64,000 nt of DNA, taken from the NCBI RefSeq assembly GCF_046365375.1, contig NZ_JBKEIT010000015.1:62001-126000 (forward strand). Direction: 5' to 3'. The position numbers and the translations under genes are program-made. Source of the stretch: Butyricimonas muris. GTDB lineage: Bacteria; Bacteroidota; Bacteroidia; Bacteroidales; Marinifilaceae. The notes under the pieces were generated by a model. It had not been told where the DNA came from. It saw nothing but the letters and a program-made list of their open reading frames with translations, and did no database searches. This document shows, piece by piece, positions 54,543 to 63,183 of the stretch. The stretch's first letter is position 1. Every line of letters starts with the position of its first letter.

Positions 54543-57500
54543 ATGATTCAAAACGATATGGTTAATCAAGATCTCAAACAGTTTATGAAATACGAAATGA
54601 AACTCCTTATGAGAGATTGGGGGTATCAGATCATTTTATTAATCGGTTTTATTTTGGTCATTTTCCTTCAACTTTTTTCGCAAGGAAATATAAGAAAAGT
54701 AGAGTGGATAGCCATATCACTCCCTTCCGCAATCCCTTATGCAAATGCCTATTTGATAAATTTTTTACAAGTATTTATTGCCATTTTCTGGTTTGGAAAA
54801 TTTATTAATAATAGAAAAACTTGTCGTTCAAACGAAATAATTTCTATACATCCTTTCTCAAATAGTACTTATTTTTGGGGAAAATCATTAGCTTTCATAT
54901 ACCTTATGCTTATCTATAACATAATTTTAGTGTTAGTAGCTATATTCATAAATATTTTTGCCAGTGATTCTCCACTTTTCTTGTATACTTATTTATTCTA
55001 TTTCTTGACATTAACGATACCTACACTTTTTTTCGTTACAGGACTTGTGATTTGTGTTAAAAGTATTATACGGAATAATGCTTTGTCACTTATGCTTCTA
55101 CTCGGATTAATTTGTCTGGATATTTTATATGCACCTTATTTCTTTCACGGAGCTTTAGATTTATTCAGTTCTACTCTTTCTAATGTCTTTTCCGAAGTAA
55201 CAGGATTTTATGGGATTGGCTTTTATTTACTTCACCGTGGAACATTTTTTTTATGGGGATGTGGACTACTTGTTTTAGGGAGTCTTTCTATAAATAGAAT
55301 TCCAAATAAAATAAAAATGAAACAACCAATACTTGCAAAAGGAATTATATTTATAATTTTAGGTTGCATTTCTATAAGTTTATATTTAAATGGTTTTAGC
55401 AAAGAACAATATAAGCGGGAATCTATATATGCGCTTTTTCTTAAATACGAGTCTGCACTAAAAGCAAGGATAACAAATCATTATATTCAATTTAAACAAC
55501 ATGGATATCAATTGGACGCAATAAGTAAGTTGCACATATATAATCCCAATAGTCAAAATTTGTCTTCAATCATTTTCTATCTTAATCCCGGATTAAGTGT
55601 TGTAGAAACCACGATTGAAGGAAAATCTGTAAATTTTAAAAGAGAAGGACAGATTCTTATGGTTGAACATATCTTACAACCACAAGACAGCACATTCATT
55701 GAAATTCATTATACTGGCTCTATTGTTCCTGAAGTTTTTTATCCTGAAGTAAAAAATTTAAACTCATACCATACAGCAAGATGTTACTCTATATTCAATT
55801 TAGGAAAAGATTATTATTACCTTAATCCCGATTATACAATTCTTACACCGGAATGTTTATGGTATCCAACTTGTTTACCTCCGGTAAATATTTCATCTCC
55901 TTATTCTACATTAGAAAATTACACTCGTTTTTATTTAACCGTCATCGGAGAAAAGAACCGGATATCTATCTCACAAGGAAGAGCACAAATGAATGGGGAT
56001 ACCACCCGTTTCATTAATCATCAAGATCTAACAGGAATTTCACTCTGTATTGGAAAATATACTCGTAAAGCGATATCGCATAACAAGAAGTTGTATGAAA
56101 TTTATGTATTCAAGGGACACGAATATTTAGTAGAACAATTCTCGGATCCTGTAGAAATCATTAATTATTGTAATAATCTTTATCAATCCGGAGATGAGAA
56201 ATATGTATTTCACAAATTAGCACTTGTTGAAACACCCATCCATTTTTGTGCATATAGCCGACCATGGAAAAATAAAACAGAATACGTTCAACCTGAATTA
56301 ATTTTCAGACCAGAACGAGAAGCATTAACTCGGACTTCATTTAAAGTTCAAAAAGAAATTAATAACGAGGGAATTTCTCCTCAACTTGAATGTTGGACTT
56401 ATTATTTATGGAACTTTGAAGAAACAAGGAAACTTATACAAGGAAACATTTTCTTTGGTAAATTGAATCTAAAAGACCACAAAAATGAGTATGACATATC
56501 GTCAATTACCCGGAAAAATCACTATTTTATTTATTCGATGGAATTTCCCGGTATAGATATGCTATTTCAAGAATCTATAAATTCATGGGAATCAGCTATT
56601 AATAGTTATAAAAACTATGTAACATTAAATTTAGCTATACAGTATTTTAATGCTCATAACTTATCAGATGCCTTACAAGATTCAATTAACATCAATCAAT
56701 TAAAACAAATCATTTGGAGTAAAAGTAATTATTATTTAAAATATTTACTTTGCCATATTTCTTCTGAGGAATTATATAAATTCCAACAAGCTTTTATATC
56801 ACAACATTTATTTCAAGATATTTCATATGAGCAATATTGTAAAGAAATCCAAGAAAAATACAATATAGATCTCCTAGCTTTTACTAGACAATTATATGAA
56901 GAAAAACAACTAGCCTCATTTAGAGTGAGAGATGCTCAAATTGAGCTAGTTACAAATGCAACAGGCAAAAAAGGATACATAGAAAGCGTAAAAGTCTGGA
57001 ACAAAGGTAATGTAGATGGAATAATCACCTTGGCTGCACCAAATAGGACAAATACTCATTATCTTATTCCCGCGGGTACATGTAAAGAAATCAAGAACTA
57101 TTTTGAAGGAGAACCAGATGAATTTAACCTTGAAGTTCAAACCAATTTAGCCGATAACATTCCAGCATGTTACAGTTTTGAAAAGATAAAACCGAAAGAA
57201 ACTAATCTGAAGTATTTTCATTCAGGTGTTTTCGACACGGATACCTCTTTGTTTTTGCCTCTTTCTAATGAATATGTTGTTGATAATATGAGTTCTAATT
57301 TCCATCTTATTGAAGATAAACATATTCTCAATAATCCAGAACAATGGAAATATATTCCTTATGAAGGAGCATACGGGGAACCAGTAGCCGGATTGCATTC
57401 AAAATTAGCAGGTAATGGTAGCTCGAAGATAGAATGGGAAATAATGTTACCGGAAGATGGTATATATGAACTATTCATCTATATTGCAGAAAAAGCGATA

Positions 57501-57761
57501 AAGAGTGCTGCACGTTCTTTAAAATTTATCGGAACAACAAAAGTGGAGAAAAAAGAACCCACACAAACTTACTATTTTAAACATGCAGATGGAGAAGAAA
57601 AAATGACATTAGAAGTTCTTCATTTAGGGAATGGATGGGTGTCCCTCGGAAAGTACCATTTCACAGCAGGACATACATCATTAATATTGACAGACGAAGG
57701 TGCCGATCAGTATCAAAAAATATTTGCAGATGCGGTGAAATGGGTGAAATACACGAAATAA
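54543..57761 (+). CDS. ABC-2 permease fused to M1-like and golvesin-like extracytoplasmic domains
   Basis: 1072 residues. Residues ~1-290 hold about seven membrane helices like an ABC-2 permease. Residues ~310-620 resemble the extracytoplasmic part of ABC-2/M1-aminopeptidase fusions (LTPECLWYPT; LVETPIHFCAYSRPW; YVQPELIFRPE), but no HExxH zinc motif exists anywhere, so no peptidase activity is expected. ~620-910 is unassigned and helical. ~950-1072 looks like a golvesin C-terminal domain (YYFKHADGEEKMTLEV; GNGWVSLGKYHF; LTDEG; FADAVKWV). No ABC ATPase is next to it. Strongly AT-rich, probably acquired. Substrate unknown. Confidence 0.7.
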   Translation: MIQNDMVNQDLKQFMKYEMKLLMRDWGYQIILLIGFILVIFLQLFSQGNIRKVEWIAISLPSAIPYANAYLINFLQVFIAIFWFGKFINNRKTCRSNEIISIHPFSNSTYFWGKSLAFIYLMLIYNIILVLVAIFINIFASDSPLFLYTYLFYFLTLTIPTLFFVTGLVICVKSIIRNNALSLMLLLGLICLDILYAPYFFHGALDLFSSTLSNVFSEVTGFYGIGFYLLHRGTFFLWGCGLLVLGSLSINRIPNKIKMKQPILAKGIIFIILGCISISLYLNGFSKEQYKRESIYALFLKYESALKARITNHYIQFKQHGYQLDAISKLHIYNPNSQNLSSIIFYLNPGLSVVETTIEGKSVNFKREGQILMVEHILQPQDSTFIEIHYTGSIVPEVFYPEVKNLNSYHTARCYSIFNLGKDYYYLNPDYTILTPECLWYPTCLPPVNISSPYSTLENYTRFYLTVIGEKNRISISQGRAQMNGDTTRFINHQDLTGISLCIGKYTRKAISHNKKLYEIYVFKGHEYLVEQFSDPVEIINYCNNLYQSGDEKYVFHKLALVETPIHFCAYSRPWKNKTEYVQPELIFRPEREALTRTSFKVQKEINNEGISPQLECWTYYLWNFEETRKLIQGNIFFGKLNLKDHKNEYDISSITRKNHYFIYSMEFPGIDMLFQESINSWESAINSYKNYVTLNLAIQYFNAHNLSDALQDSININQLKQIIWSKSNYYLKYLLCHISSEELYKFQQAFISQHLFQDISYEQYCKEIQEKYNIDLLAFTRQLYEEKQLASFRVRDAQIELVTNATGKKGYIESVKVWNKGNVDGIITLAAPNRTNTHYLIPAGTCKEIKNYFEGEPDEFNLEVQTNLADNIPACYSFEKIKPKETNLKYFHSGVFDTDTSLFLPLSNEYVVDNMSSNFHLIEDKHILNNPEQWKYIPYEGAYGEPVAGLHSKLAGNGSSKIEWEIMLPEDGIYELFIYIAEKAIKSAARSLKFIGTTKVEKKEPTQTYYFKHADGEEKMTLEVLHLGNGWVSLGKYHFTAGHTSLILTDEGADQYQKIFADAVKWVKYTK

Positions 57762-57764
57762 CAA

Positions 57765-59054
57765 CTATTTAACAGTACCGTATAGTTCGAACGGTTCCGC
57801 GCTCGTGATTTCCACTTCATAGAACTCTCCGATTTGTAAAGGACGGTCGGTTGTTACAAATACTTCCTGATCCACTTCCGGCGAATCGTATTGCGTGCGT
57901 CCCACGAAAAACTCGCCTTCCGTCCTATCTATCAATACGGTAAGTTTCTTCCCGATCCAACTTTGATTCAACGCCGCCGCCACTTCCAACTGTCTTTCCA
58001 TTAATTCTTCCGCCCGCTTATTTTTTATTTCTTCAGCAACATCATCTTTATAATTCTTGTCGCAATAAGTATCATCCTCGTGCGAGTACGGGAATACCCC
58101 CAGACGTTCGAATTTCATCGTTTCCACGAAATCAATCAATTCCCGGTAGTCCTCTTCCGTTTCTCCCGGGTGTCCCACCATTAACGTGGTTCGCAAGGCT
58201 ATTCCGGGTACTTCTTCCCGAATTTTATTGATGAGGTCTATGGTCTGTTGTTTTGTTACACCTCTTCGCATCTGTTTCAGCATGTGATCACTACAATGCT
58301 GCAAAGCAATATCCAGATATTTGCATACATTTTCGCGCTCCCGCATCACGGGCAGCAACTCCATCGGGAACCCCGCCGGATAAGCGTAATGCAATTTTAT
58401 CCACTTGATTCCCTTGATATCTGCAATTCGCTCCACCAACTCGGCAAGTCGATTTTTCCCGTACTTATCAATCCCGTAATAAGTAATATCCTGTGCCAAC
58501 ACCAATAGTTCCTTTACCCCTTGTTTAGCCAAACGCTCCGCTTCATCAACGATTTCCTCGAAAGGACGGGATTTGTATTCTCCCGTCATGATCGGAATGG
58601 CACAATAAGAGCATTTACGGTTGCATCCTTCCGATATCTTTAAATAGGCGTAATGCGGCGGTGTCGTCAAATGGCGTTCATTCCGAAGCTTTTCATCGTA
58701 CTCTTTCCCAAGCTCCGCTAAAATACCCTTCCAGTCAAATTTCCCGAAATAAGCATCCACTTCCGGGATCTCTTTCTGTAATTCCGGCTCGTAACGTTGG
58801 GACAAACATCCCATAACAAATATCTTGTCCACCTTTCCCTCTTTCTTCAACTCCACCTGTTCCAGTATCGTGTTCACCGATTCTTCTTTCGCGTCCCCGA
58901 TAAACCCGCAAGTATTGATTACAACAATCTTAGCCTTGGAATTCTCAACATCAACTTCAACACTATACCCTACTTTCTCCAATTGCTTCATCAACAACTC
59001 CGTATCCACGAGATTCTTGGAACACCCAAGACTTATAATATTTACTTTCTTCAT
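57765..59054 (-). CDS. rimO: Ribosomal protein S12 methylthiotransferase
   Basis: 429 residues from the ATG at 59054 (MKKVNIISLGCSKNLVDTE); the frame opens at 59078 but the family starts here. N-terminal MTTase domain with three Cys (GCSKN, NTCGF, GCLSQ) for one 4Fe-4S cluster; radical SAM core with CNRKCSYC; C-terminal TRAM domain. Adds a methylthio group to Asp of S12. Convergent with the fusion permease; only 3 bases separate the stops and no terminator is seen. Confidence 0.97.
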   Translation of the reverse strand: MKKVNIISLGCSKNLVDTELLMKQLEKVGYSVEVDVENSKAKIVVINTCGFIGDAKEESVNTILEQVELKKEGKVDKIFVMGCLSQRYEPELQKEIPEVDAYFGKFDWKGILAELGKEYDEKLRNERHLTTPPHYAYLKISEGCNRKCSYCAIPIMTGEYKSRPFEEIVDEAERLAKQGVKELLVLAQDITYYGIDKYGKNRLAELVERIADIKGIKWIKLHYAYPAGFPMELLPVMRERENVCKYLDIALQHCSDHMLKQMRRGVTKQQTIDLINKIREEVPGIALRTTLMVGHPGETEEDYRELIDFVETMKFERLGVFPYSHEDDTYCDKNYKDDVAEEIKNKRAEELMERQLEVAAALNQSWIGKKLTVLIDRTEGEFFVGRTQYDSPEVDQEVFVTTDRPLQIGEFYEVEITSAEPFELYGTVK

Positions 59055-59108
59055 TCTGCTTTCAAAATTTGCCGACAAAGGTAATATTTTTCATTTTCAA
59101 TTTCTAAT

Positions 59109-59139
59109 TCTGTATTTTAATTGACTTTCCGTATCTTTG
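59109..59139 (+). promoter_or_regulatory. Promoter of the Crp-family gene
   Basis: TCTG (59109-59112, one mismatch to TTTG), 19 bases, TATCTTTG (59132-59139). The 17-mer GACTTTCCGTATCTTTG here recurs exactly at 60495-60511. Confidence 0.7.
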
Positions 59140-59172
59140 TTAAATTCACCAGCTAATTTAAAGCTAACCGAC

Positions 59173-59733
59173 ATGAAGAATATAATAGAATCCATTATAA
59201 AAAAGTATCCTGTATCCCATGAAACGATAGAGGCATTGACTTCCCGTTTTGAAAAACACTTATTTCCCCGTAAATCCCATATAATAAAGGCAGACAAGTC
59301 TGACCGGAAAGTGTTTTTTATTGAATCGGGACTCACGAGGTCTTATATCCTGTCTGACGGTAAAGAAATAACCACGTGGTTTTCCAAAGAGGGGGACTGG
59401 ACTTACGGATCGTTGGACTTTCTAAAGAACAAGGTTGGTTTCGAGTATGTGCAGACTCTTGAAGAAACAATAGCATATTCCATTCCGATAGATACACTTA
59501 ATGAGTTGTTCCGAACCAATGTCGAATTAGCTAATTGGGCTCGCGTTTCTCATCAAGATGCATTTCTGCTATTACAAGATTTGCGTATCGAAAGGCTTAC
59601 ACTCCCCGCTAAAGAACGGTATGAAAAACTACTCCGGGATCTTCCCGGCTTGTGCAACAGGGTTAATTTAGGTTATATTTCCTCCTATCTCGGTATTACA
59701 TTACCCACTCTAAGTAGAATACGAGGAGAATAA
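59173..59733 (+). CDS. Crp/Fnr family transcriptional regulator
   Basis: 186 residues from the ATG at 59173. The frame opens at 59137, inside the -7 box, so that start is excluded. N-terminal cyclic-nucleotide-binding-like beta-roll (VFFIESGLTRSYILSDGKEITTWF, read in parts) and a C-terminal HTH (LGYISSYLGITLPTLSRIRGE region). The cNMP pocket Arg/Ser residues are not obvious and no Cys cluster is present, so the effector is unknown. Common type in Bacteroidota. Confidence 0.9.
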   Translation: MKNIIESIIKKYPVSHETIEALTSRFEKHLFPRKSHIIKADKSDRKVFFIESGLTRSYILSDGKEITTWFSKEGDWTYGSLDFLKNKVGFEYVQTLEETIAYSIPIDTLNELFRTNVELANWARVSHQDAFLLLQDLRIERLTLPAKERYEKLLRDLPGLCNRVNLGYISSYLGITLPTLSRIRGE

Positions 59734-59779
59734 AGGTACGATTTTAATCTATCACAAATTTTTTCCGGTTTCTCGTTCC

Positions 59780-59787
59780 TATTTTTG
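59780..59787 (+). promoter_or_regulatory. -7 box of the HAD gene
   Basis: TATTTTTG, 29 bases before the ATG. Confidence 0.4.
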
Positions 59788-59815
59788 CTTTTATAAACTA
59801 TAAAAAGTAACGAGT

Positions 59816-60484
59816 ATGAAAGAAATAAGAAAATTTGCTGACACGTGTAATGTTGTTATCTTTGATTTCGGTGGTGTCATTATGGATGTCGATGTTAATA
59901 AAACAGTTAAATCTTTTGAAGAACTCAATATCGACGGACTCGCTTATAATGACATTATAGCCGAGAACGGGTCGTTTTTCCGTGATCTCGAACTCGGGTT
60001 AATAACTCCTGCCGAATTCATTGATGAATTTCACGTGAATTTTCCGGCATCAAAAAACGTATCGGACGAGGATATTTGGAAGGCTTGGAACAATATGCTT
60101 CAGCCCTACAATAAAGAAAGAATAGAGTTGATTAAAACAATAAGAAAGCGTTATACAACCTGTATTTTCAGTAATACCAACTATCCTCACCGGAAAACAT
60201 ATAAAGCCATGTTCCGGGAGCAATTCGGGTATGATTTTGAAGACCTGTTCGACAAATACTTCTATTCAGATGAATTACATTTACGGAAACCCGATCCAAA
60301 AGCATACGAGCGGATCACGAAAGAACTTGCAATAGCCCCTCGCGAAATATTATTCATTGATGATAATCAAGCCAATATAGAACAAGCCAAGGCAAACGGA
60401 TGGCAGGCTCATCTCTTGAAGAAGGGAGAAACGATTTCGGATATTTTTTATTTTGACAACCAAGAAGAAACAAACGAAATATAA
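59816..60484 (+). CDS. HAD superfamily phosphatase, YihX-like
   Basis: 222 residues. Motif I FDFGGVIMD with nucleophile Asp17; motif II FSNTNYP; motif III Lys in LRKPDPKAY; motif IV FIDDNQANIE. Small helical cap between ~25 and ~90 (HAD-IA). Such enzymes remove phosphate from sugar phosphates such as glucose-1-phosphate or FMN; the substrate here is not decided. Stands alone between a Crp-family regulator and the YgiQ gene. Confidence 0.92.
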   Translation: MKEIRKFADTCNVVIFDFGGVIMDVDVNKTVKSFEELNIDGLAYNDIIAENGSFFRDLELGLITPAEFIDEFHVNFPASKNVSDEDIWKAWNNMLQPYNKERIELIKTIRKRYTTCIFSNTNYPHRKTYKAMFREQFGYDFEDLFDKYFYSDELHLRKPDPKAYERITKELAIAPREILFIDDNQANIEQAKANGWQAHLLKKGETISDIFYFDNQEETNEI

Positions 60485-60503
60485 TTATTACAGAGACTTT
60501 CCG

Positions 60504-60511
60504 TATCTTTG
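60504..60511 (+). promoter_or_regulatory. -7 box of the YgiQ-family gene
   Basis: TATCTTTG within the 17-mer shared with the Crp-family promoter; expected start near 60518. Confidence 0.55.
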
Positions 60512-60584
60512 CAACGAATTTCAAGCAAATGACTAAAGTTCGTGAAGAAATAACTTTATGAACTTTACAAACTTTATGAACCTT

Positions 60585-62420
60585 ATGAACTACAACATAC
60601 AGCAATGGTTACCGACAACCAAAAAAGAAGTTGAACAGCGGGGTTGGAATAGTATCGATGTAATTCTCTTTTCCGGAGATGCTTACGTGGATCATCCCTC
60701 TTTTGGGGCAGCAGTTATCGGACGCCTGTTGGAATCATTGGGTTTGAAAGTGGCTATCGTCCCCCAACCCAACTGGCAAGACGATTTACGGGATTTCAAG
60801 AAATTAGGGAAACCCAATTTGTTTTTCGGTATTAGTCCGGGATGCATGGATTCCATGGTCAATCATTACACGGCAGCCAAGCGTCGCCGTTCGGATGACG
60901 CCTACACGCCCGGTAATCGTAGCGGGGCACGTCCCGATATGCCCACCATCGTTTATACCCGTATATTAAAAGAGTTATTCCCGGATACTCCCGTCATTAT
61001 CGGGGGAATTGAAGCATCATTGCGTCGCTTCACGCATTACGATTATTGGAAAGATACACTTAAACCCTCTATCCTCTTTGAAAGTCAAGCAGATATGCTC
61101 GTGTATGGCATGGGAGAAAAACCGCTTACCGAGCTTTGTCAAATGTTACGGAGAGGGATTCCTTTCCACAGTCTGACAAATATCCCACAAACCTGCGTGC
61201 TACGGGATAAGGAAGAAAAATACGCCACGAATAAAAGATGGCAAACCATTACTTTAGCGTCACACGAGGAATGCTTGACGGATAAAAAGAAATACGCCAC
61301 GAATTTCCGGTATATCGAAGAAGAATCCAATAGTATTCACGCCGCCAAATTGATACAACCGATTGAGGACAAACTTATCATCGTGAACCCGCCCTATCCT
61401 CCCATGACCACGGACGAGATAGATGCCGTTTACGATCTCCCGTTCACCCGATTGCCTCACCCGAAATACAAGGACAAGGAAATACCGGCATACAACATGA
61501 TCCGACATTCCATCACCCTGCATCGCGGATGTTTCGGGGGATGTGCCTTTTGCACGATCTCGGCTCATCAGGGAAAATTTATTGCTTCCCGTTCCGAACA
61601 ATCCGTCTTGCGTGAAGTACAGCACGTGTGCGAGATGCCCGATTTCAAGGGAACCATATCCGACTTGGGGGGACCCTCTGCCAATATGTACGCGATGCGA
61701 GGCAAAGACTTGAACATTTGCGGACTGTGCAAACGTCCCTCCTGTCTGCACCCTACCGTGTGTAAAAATCTGAATACCGACCATTCGCACCTGTTACAGT
61801 TATATAATAAGGTGCGGCAAGAACCGCGAGTGAAACACTGTTTTATAGGTTCGGGCATCCGCTATGATCTGGTTATGCACCGCACGGGTAACAGAGAAGT
61901 AGACTTGACAAACCGGGAATACCTCGAAACGGTCATTAAACACCATGTTTCCGGGCGCTTTAAAGTCGCACCGGAACATAGTTCTGACAACGTGTTGCAT
62001 CTGATGCGCAAACCCTCGTTCAAATTATTTCATGAATTGACAGCCCGCTTCAACGCGATCAATAAAAAAGAGCATTTAAAGCAACAAATCATACCTTATT
62101 TTATATCTTCTCACCCGGGATGTAATCTCGTGGATATGGCAGAATTGGCCATCCTGACAAAAGAACTGGATTTCCGTTTGGAACAGGTGCAGGATTTTAC
62201 ACCCACGCCCATGACATTAGCCACGGATATGTATTATTCCGGACTTCACCCCTACTCCTCGCGTAAGATTCAGTCTGCCAAGACAGAAACAGAGAAAAAA
62301 CGTCAGAATATCTTCTTCTTCTGGTATAAAAGGGAATTCAAGGATGAAATTATCGGTATCTTGACGAAACTGAAAAGAAATGATATCGTAAAACGGTTAT
62401 ATTCAAATAAAAATAGATAA
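60585..62420 (+). CDS. YgiQ family radical SAM protein
   Basis: 611 residues from the ATG at 60585; in-frame ATGs at 60558 and 60576 are alternatives, produced by four imperfect 9-base repeats. Homologues start a few residues before WLPTTKKEVE, which favours 60585. An N-terminal domain (DVILFSGDAYVDHPSFG), then the radical SAM core with cluster Cys in HRGCFGGCAFC, further Cys in CGLCKRPSCLHPTVC, and a C-terminal domain of the DUF3362 type. Function unknown despite wide conservation. Confidence 0.93.
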   Translation: MNYNIQQWLPTTKKEVEQRGWNSIDVILFSGDAYVDHPSFGAAVIGRLLESLGLKVAIVPQPNWQDDLRDFKKLGKPNLFFGISPGCMDSMVNHYTAAKRRRSDDAYTPGNRSGARPDMPTIVYTRILKELFPDTPVIIGGIEASLRRFTHYDYWKDTLKPSILFESQADMLVYGMGEKPLTELCQMLRRGIPFHSLTNIPQTCVLRDKEEKYATNKRWQTITLASHEECLTDKKKYATNFRYIEEESNSIHAAKLIQPIEDKLIIVNPPYPPMTTDEIDAVYDLPFTRLPHPKYKDKEIPAYNMIRHSITLHRGCFGGCAFCTISAHQGKFIASRSEQSVLREVQHVCEMPDFKGTISDLGGPSANMYAMRGKDLNICGLCKRPSCLHPTVCKNLNTDHSHLLQLYNKVRQEPRVKHCFIGSGIRYDLVMHRTGNREVDLTNREYLETVIKHHVSGRFKVAPEHSSDNVLHLMRKPSFKLFHELTARFNAINKKEHLKQQIIPYFISSHPGCNLVDMAELAILTKELDFRLEQVQDFTPTPMTLATDMYYSGLHPYSSRKIQSAKTETEKKRQNIFFFWYKREFKDEIIGILTKLKRNDIVKRLYSNKNR

Positions 62421-62423
62421 TTA

Positions 62424-62454
62424 TTTATTATTTCACGATTAATCATTAACTTTG
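62424..62454 (+). promoter_or_regulatory. Promoter of the TPR lipoprotein
   Basis: TTTA (62424-62427), 19 bases, TAACTTTG (62447-62454); start expected near 62461, 18 bases before the ATG. Confidence 0.65.
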
Positions 62455-62478
62455 AATCACGTAATTATAAAAACAAAT

Positions 62479-63183
62479 ATGCGCCACTATATCTGGATAA
62501 TGTTATTTTTCATACTCACCTCGTGCTCACATCATCAAGCGGTGAAGAGTAACCGACGGGGTATGGATTACATTACCCGGGAACAACCCGGAAAGGCCTT
62601 ACAGGAATTCAATAACGCCATCGCATTGGATCCGAATCTCTTTTCGGCTTACTATAACCGGGCTATTGCATTGGCAAACCTGAAACAACCCAAAGAAGCG
62701 CTGAAAGACATGAATTACGTGATTGCCAACGTACCCAATCATGCCATGGCATATTACAACCGGGGAATTATTCACGAGAATTTGGGCGAGGCTACTTTAG
62801 CGATACAGGATTACAGTCATGCCATTAACCTGCAACCCGATTTACTGGAAGCTTACCATTACCGGGGGATTGTACGTTACGGGATGAAAGATTTGGACGG
62901 CGCATTGGCAGACTACGAGAAAGCGATCTCGTTAGGACTAAAATCCAGTGCCGTATTCTTTAACCGGGGTGTCATCTTCCACCAAAAAGGACAATTAAGC
63001 AACGCTATTGAAAGTTACTCCCGTTCCATACAAATAGACCCCTCGAACGCGAAAGCCTATTACAACCGGGCTATATCCAAGCTAGTCGTTGATAATTACA
63101 AAGAAGCCCTCGAAGATCTCGAAATCTCGAAACGCCTCGGGTATCCTAAGGCGGCAGAAGTAATATCCCAATATTACCACTGA
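62479..63183 (+). CDS. TPR-repeat lipoprotein
   Basis: 234 residues from the ATG at 62479. A TTG at 62452 lies inside the -7 box and is excluded. Signal peptide with lipobox LTSC (no acidic run after Cys, so probably periplasmic), then five to six TPRs (FNNAIALDPNLFSAYYNRAIAL, read in parts, and repeats with AYYNRG, AYHYRG, VFFNRG, AYYNRA). It likely scaffolds a cell-envelope complex; the partner is unknown. Its 3' end overlaps the end of the convergent next gene by 10 bases. Confidence 0.9.
   Translation: MRHYIWIMLFFILTSCSHHQAVKSNRRGMDYITREQPGKALQEFNNAIALDPNLFSAYYNRAIALANLKQPKEALKDMNYVIANVPNHAMAYYNRGIIHENLGEATLAIQDYSHAINLQPDLLEAYHYRGIVRYGMKDLDGALADYEKAISLGLKSSAVFFNRGVIFHQKGQLSNAIESYSRSIQIDPSNAKAYYNRAISKLVVDNYKEALEDLEISKRLGYPKAAEVISQYYH

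Noticed and set aside
62452..62478. TTG start for the TPR lipoprotein
   Set aside because: It lies within the -7 box and puts nine polar residues before the signal peptide.
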